A DNA stretch of 64,000 nt from Azolla caroliniana (Eukaryota; Polypodiophyta). The translations under genes were made by a program, and so were the position numbers. Below are positions 58,266-64,000 of the stretch, piece by piece. The notes under the pieces were generated by a model. The model saw nothing but the letters and a program-made list of their open reading frames with translations. It did no database searches and was not told where the DNA came from. How positions within the stretch are numbered: position 1 is the stretch's first letter; each line of letters starts with the position of its first letter. The stretch covers positions 1,054,001 to 1,118,000 of the forward strand of contig JBHGNT010000016.1 in assembly GCA_043228905.1 (NCBI GenBank), read 5' to 3'.

Positions 58266-59656
58266 CATGCAGTTATTGATGAGAAAAGGCTTGGTTCAAG
58301 CAAGGAAAATAAAGGAATTTGAATGCTAAATCGTATGCATTCATACTTTATACGAAGATGAGAATAGTAGATCCATCAATCTAAAGTCGCCATGATGGAT
58401 TTCTTTCGTAATTCACCTCTCGCTATCGAGCCATCGTACTATAGTTATGTATGAATTCAATTTCAATCGATTTCTTCATTCTCTTGACATGATACAAGTC
58501 ACAAATTTATATCTTTATTTCTCTTTGGCACAGTGACATCTTGTAGCATTGTTTATCTCAAATAATTCATGTGCTTTACTTCCGACGATGATGATGACAA
58601 CATTATCAAGCTTTCTTTAGTGTGAATTTTCTAAAATCAAACAACTCTTCTTTACATGCTAGAATTACACTTAGTTTTCAACATCAAGTAACAATACATT
58701 ACTCCCTCAAAGTTGAATGTGCATTATATGTTGAAGCCAATGCAAATTTCATGATGGTTTGGAATTTATAAAATCGATCTCCAAAATCTATTACATGTTT
58801 AAACTCTCGCTTTCTCTCATAAGCATATATGTGCAAACTTTCAAGTCTTGTCTCCGTCACTTTCCAAATATCTGCAAAATGATGAAATTATTTCTACAAG
58901 AAAATGTATTGGATGGCGATGTTTGCTCATTCTAGTTCAACTTTGTAACAAATGATTGGCTAGCGTAATAATGTGTTCATCCTTCCTAATATTGTTAGCC
59001 ATCACGGGCAAGAACATGTCCTTATTAATATAACTAAGGTTGGTGGAACATACATGAATTATGGGATAACCTCCACCAACCATCCTTACACACTCAAGCA
59101 TTGCCTTTATGTAACACGATAACATTACTTAAAAGGTCCAACTAAGTTTATGTTCGATGTGAACTTTAATTGTATACGATTTTATTTGCTAGTATCACAA
59201 TGATGTAATCTTTATGTGCATGAGGCTCTTGTTTATTAAATCTAAGTGATTAGGTTCACTTTAAAGGATGTTCTTGTTGATTTTAAGAAATATAGGTGCC
59301 CTTGTTTATAATTTCATTTGATCAAAATATCCAATGATATGCATTCAAAGTCGGATAGGTAGTTGTATCGAAACTATTCTTGAACCATGATGGATGTCTT
59401 CTTATAGTATCTAGAAAATGGAGAAGCTCAAACTCAATAGTTGATACGTAAATATTTGGCAGTACAAGATTGTCACTGACTATAGGGAACTGTGACTACC
59501 TTTTATTCCAGACACCAAAAGGAACATAATATTATTTTTGAAGAGAGTTCGTAATATTATAATGTTCTAAGTCAATCTAAAATCAATCATATTTCCAAAA
59601 CACACTTGCTTTCACATTGTAATCCATGGCACATACATTATAGAGTCACACACACA

Positions 59657-59683
59657 ATATATATATATATATATATATATATC
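59657..59683. repeat. (AT)n microsatellite
   Basis: About 13 AT units preceded by a short CA run. Confidence 0.95.
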
Positions 59684-62409
59684 ATAACTTATAAGTATGG
59701 GAACCATGTTGTACTTAGTGATGTTTCTCATAATGGGGGCGATACCCTCAAACTAGAGAGTGTGATGACAATTCACAAATATGTGGCAAAGTAAATGTCA
59801 TGGAGGTACCTTATTGATAGATGTTTGTGCAATAAAGATCCATGTCCAATTGCTCACGTTCTGATGTTCCTAATAAAATGTCACCTAACCTTCCAATATG
59901 TCCGTAGTGGAGTGACATCTACTTGGCTTCTCTTGTTTGCAATTAGGATCCAATTGCTCAATGCATTGGGGTTCTTTTTTTCCATAATTTAGAACCAAAC
60001 TTGGAGAGACATTTGAACATCCACACCCTTGCAAGTGCCTCCCTTCTTTTGGTTGTCGCTACGTATTTTGGTCTAGTAAAGCATTCTAGTCATCATCTCT
60101 CTATCATTCTTATGTTGACCTAAATACATTGAAGAAGGGGGGCACTTTACATGGAGATTCAGATAATCACCGGAGGATGTGCTCCCATCCAAGGTGGTGG
60201 TCCATATACTTCCAGAATATGATGATGGGCATGTCTTGCATTTGCATTCACTTTTCCTCTATTTCTTTAGTTCTTATGGATGTGTCCCTTTGCCAAGTCA
60301 CCAACTAGCCACATTTAGTTTATTATTGTGGTGGTTCGTGCTTATCATGGAGAGCAATTGCATGTGTCCTTCATTGCCACTGGGTAGAATTTTTTCCCAT
60401 GAGTCCACACTCCATTGCTTAGCAACCTCATTATGTTATTGATGTATATAACGCATTGTGGTGATTTGCTTTTGATCTTTGATTCAATTTGCTCCCACTC
60501 AGTTTCACTACCTTTGTGAGGATCACCATAATGTTCTACCTCTAGGTGAAATGTTCCTAGTAAGACACAACTGTTAATCAATACCCTAGTCTCGTGGTCG
60601 ACTCCACAATGACAAAAGATGAAACCTAGGCTATTTGTTGACACATTGGCCCCTCCATACTACAGTCAAATTCTTCTAACTACTTTGGTTGTCCCTACAA
60701 TGTATGTTGGTTGAAGGTATAAACTTATTGTCTATAATATACTAATTGACTTACTCCCTCTCCAATCGTTTGGGTAACAAGGAAGCATGATGTTAAATAC
60801 AACAGAATTTAGAGTGAAAGAGTTAGAAACAACTATATTTACTATTAGTGTGATTAGGAGAAGATGATCAATGATACTTCACACATGTGATACCATCTTT
60901 AGGAAGTCTAGTCAAGCCTTCATCAGATTGAGGTAAGAACTTCACAATGATAGCATGTAAGTTTGAGATACAACTAAGACTTGGAAGGAATGAAGGGGAG
61001 ATGTTTTTGCAAGAACCCAAGGATTAAACAAGGAGATATTGTGAAAGATGACATTATGTTGTGGATCATTGTATAGCACCAAGTCATGTGAGAGAGCCAG
61101 TGAAAGGTTACAACCATCCTCATCATATTGACCTTTAAGAGGTGTCGGTAGAACACATTCACATTCACATAAGGATTATATAATTATCTAATTAACAACA
61201 TATATGTTATTGACCACATTACAATTAGAAAAATTTGAACCTATTTTGAAACATAGGGGAACCTACATTGAAAGCAATTGAAAGCTCCATAATTGTTAAG
61301 GAAAGAGTTTTTTCTCTTGAATTCTCTAATATAGAAGTAAAAAATTGTGTTAAAATTCAACGACATAAAAATAGAATGACTTATTTAGACTTTCTGGCGA
61401 AGCTATATGTTAGAATCTCCCTACTTTAAAATCAACGAGAGATCATGTTATTTCTATATTCAAACATGGACTAAAAATCATGGGGAAATAGGTGGTTGTT
61501 CCAAAGCAAGCCAACAAGAAGAGCTCTAGCATGAGTTGAGGGTACACTCATTAAGAACATTGTAAGGTTAAAGGAAGTAGAAAGGTAAGGACACATACTT
61601 TCCAAATGAGAGTTCTACTGGTATGTCAACTTTTGGAGACGTCTCTAGTTAATAGTAGAAGCTTTATGAAACTTATGATGACATATTTCGTATGAAATCG
61701 AATGGTACTACTTTGGAGGTGTTGTGGGGATTGGAGAGCAATGATGCACTCTTCAGTGATTACCCTTGCTAGTAGGGACAAATCCCAAAGATCCCGCATC
61801 AAGTGCCTCCTCATAGAGACAAAACATTTCCCGTGTATCGAGAGTATGCGCTGATTGAGGTCACATAGCCTCTACATTCATCATAAAGATGATTACAAAA
61901 TTCAAATGAGAATATTTATAGCCCTCAAAATGAATAGTCCTTTTCAAGTAGGAAAAAAGAATATTCCTATTTGAAATCTATCTTTCCTCTATTAAATGCT
62001 CGTGGGTCACAATATTAGAAGCATATTATACATACATGGATTTTAGGTACATGAGGACCTTCTTGATGAGGCCATGCCTCATTATTATACTGATGATTTT
62101 ACTTATATACTTCTATTATGGTGTGCATATTCCTCAATGAATTGGCTTCGACATTTGGCAAACTCACAATAAATCTATATGTGGACCTATATTGGCAGTA
62201 TGGGCAATTTTAAATGGAGATTTAGAGAGAACCATGTCATCCTCGAATGTTTGAAATAGGATTTCAATTGTTGTGTTGGCTTCATGCAATTTGGCATGCT
62301 TCTTGAATTATACAATCTTTTTGAAGACAACAATGAACGGTTCTTGGACTCAAACAATGTGTGGGTATTAGAGATATGTGGAACATGGATTTAGTGAGAC
62401 AACACTCTC

Positions 62410-62745
62410 CCTCTTTGTGCAAATGCAAAGACTTGTGTCACACTTGTTTGCTGCCTGAAAGCATGTGGTAGCATTAGAGCTACATTAGCAGGCAATGAAA
62501 TTCACAAGGATATTGTACAAAAAGTTGTTGAAATATATTATTTCATTGGCAATACATTAGTAGATATGTAGGCAAAATGTGGGTCACTTGCTGAGGCATA
62601 GGTAGTATTTCACAGGCTTTCAGCCTAGGAACAAGTCTCTTGGAATGCATGATTGCAAGATATGCTGAGAATGGGAAATTTGAAGAAATGCTCAATCAAT
62701 TTCATCAAATGAAGGATCCATGGCTAGCCATTGTCTTACACAAGA
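62410..62745 (+). pseudogene. PLS-class PPR pseudogene fragment
   Basis: The plus strand reads CLKACGSIRATLAGNEIHKD, FIGNTLVDM, a stop, AKCGSLAEA, a stop, VVFHRLSA, a stop, EQVSWNA. After a frameshift it reads MIARYAENGKFEEMLNQFHQM. The succession ACG...G..IH, GN.LVDMYAKCG...A..VF and V.WNAMI..YA.NG is the hallmark of plant PLS-type PPR editing factors. At least four stops and one frameshift make it dead. It is unrelated to the intact P-class gene at 10.4 kb. Confidence 0.85.
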
Positions 62746-63565
62746 TGGGCTTGAGAAGGATAGTCACTTCCTTTCCAACTATTTTGTATTTTGTCGTTGA
62801 TATGCCTTTTTAAAAACTAATGGAAGGATAGGTTGTTTAGAAAAAAAAAAAAATCTATATGTAGGAGTTCATATACTTTTTTGTCTAAACAAATTATGGG
62901 CTCTATAAAGATGATTATTCTTCACTCTATCTAACATGCTTTCGTAACTAAACACTTGCAAAAACATGGTCTCTCTTTATGTTTCAAAACAAATTATTCA
63001 TGGCAAGGGATCATAATCCTAAAGTCAACTACCCTAGATTCATGTCAACTTTTGGCGACGAATGTTTAGATCTAAATCTTATGTTGATGGAAAGTGATCA
63101 TTTATATTTGCGGATCAAGAACAAGTCCTAATTTTATTCCAACACTCACTCTCAAAATCTAATTATTGTTTACCATTCTCTTTCATATACCAATACAAGA
63201 AATAGATAATGATTAGCTCTAAAGTAGCCTTTATTCAATGGAAAATCTAAAGTGATGTATAAAACCCTTCAACTATCATTTAAATCCACGAAACCGATAG
63301 ATAGGTATATTCATAGACACACAAATTCGTCCAACTTAGTTGTACAAATAAGTACCATAAAAGATATCCGACAACAAATACTTATCAAGTCTACAAATAC
63401 TCATATCAAAAGCATTCTTGCATCTTAAAGATGAGAAAGAAATGCGTTGTACGATAAAAATAACCTTATCAAAGATGGCTTAAGAAATAGTAATCATGTT
63501 ATAGATATCACAATGAGTTATTCTTTAGCGATACCCCAAACATTGTAGCATCAAAAGTCATGATT

Positions 63566-63615
<50 letters not shown>

Positions 63616-64000
63616 AAGTACATCGTAAATGGAACATTGGAAACGAAGTCCATGTGTGGATAATTATTAATTTTGGATTGTGAAATAATCGAAGATCACA
63701 TATAAAACTACTTCAGGTTCATTGTCTTGTAAAGTACATATATCAATTAGCGCTTGGTTCAACTCTAATGTAGAAACTTAAAAGGGAATTTACAAATGTA
63801 TTGAGGAGAAAATTTTCAATTGGAAACACCAAGGGATACATTGGAAGTGATGCATATAGCCCTTGAGGCTCTACATGTTATAGTAACAATGTTTTTGCTA
63901 ATATTTTGTTAGACTCACGATGTTTTCACATTACAATCACGAATCTTATAGGAAATCTTGATTATGATTGCTTCAATATCATATATTATTGAGGATTTTG
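62746..64000. other. terminal intergenic stretch
   Basis: AT-rich, no gene seen. A GA microsatellite occupies 63568-63614. Confidence 0.5.
63568..63614. repeat. (GA)n microsatellite
   Basis: Uninterrupted run of about 22 GA units. Confidence 0.97.

Larger units (their letters stand above)
55762..62400. other. long gene-poor region downstream of the BTB promoter
   Basis: The first few hundred bases should hold the BTB promoter. CATA microsatellites lie near 56127-56175. Beyond this I see two AT microsatellites (58210-58261, 59659-59683) and scattered ORFs under 100 codons with no recognisable family. These include a 99-codon minus-strand frame at 60345-60644 and a 63-codon plus frame at 57624-57815. 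Confidence 0.5.

Noticed and set aside
60345-60644. 99-codon minus-strand frame (LGFIFCHCGVDHETRVLINS...)
   Set aside because: Unusually protein-like composition, but no family recognised and no splice or promoter context; not called as a gene.
1-64000. CRISPR arrays, bacterial operons and genuine tRNA or rRNA genes
   Set aside because: The window is plant nuclear DNA; none of the repeats has CRISPR-like spacing, and the only tRNA-like signals lack an intact cloverleaf.

Overview
This is an AT-rich nuclear window from a flowering plant. The gene set is plant-specific: a plastid-division gene (ARC6), a TCP transcription factor, an organellar PPR protein and a plant-type BTB protein. Introns follow GT-AG rules, and the intergenic DNA is full of LTR-retrotransposon and LINE debris. 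The species cannot be fixed from the sequence alone.

Layout. (1) 868-7639, minus: a gene of more than 20 exons for gamma-tubulin complex component 2 (GCP2). An unidentified degraded coding-like fragment lies just downstream (about 270-575). (2) 7640-10405: intergenic, with a 221-bp tandem duplication. (3) 10406-12826, plus: a two-exon P-class PPR gene. (4) 16020-19441, plus: a class I TCP gene with a long CT/CA-rich promoter and leader, nine degenerate ~40-bp repeats before the start codon, and a coding region rich in simple repeats, including telomere-like hexamers. (5) 23488-33652, minus: ARC6 in seven exons. A ~5-kb intron holds LINE and Copia fossils, and the acceptor of exon 5 lies in a threefold 103-bp repeat. 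(6) 34382-34992: a solo LTR with a 5-bp target duplication and its own small insertion. (7) 35550-44524, minus: a nearly complete Copia element (676-bp LTRs, TSD CTATA). A 3515-bp gag-only LTR element (642-bp LTRs, TSD ACGG, plus strand) is nested in its integrase region. (8) 47077-49342, minus: a seven-exon GGQ peptidyl-tRNA hydrolase of the ICT1 type, probably mitochondrial. (9) 53199-55761, minus: a two-exon BTB/POZ protein. (10) 55762-64000: gene-poor, with microsatellites and a PPR pseudogene.

The host genes are not an operon or pathway. Two (PPR, ICT1-like) probably serve organelle gene expression, one (ARC6) divides plastids, one (GCP2) nucleates microtubules, and two (TCP, BTB) are likely regulatory.

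The most unusual material is the nested gag-only element. Its LTRs carry an antisense tRNA-like sequence and two tandem near-perfect dyads upstream of the TATA box. Other points of interest are the repeat-built TCP protein and leader, and the triplicated ARC6 splice acceptor. Splice sites were placed by hand from phase and conservation. Five gene models are phase-consistent throughout; the exception is the 5' end of GCP2.
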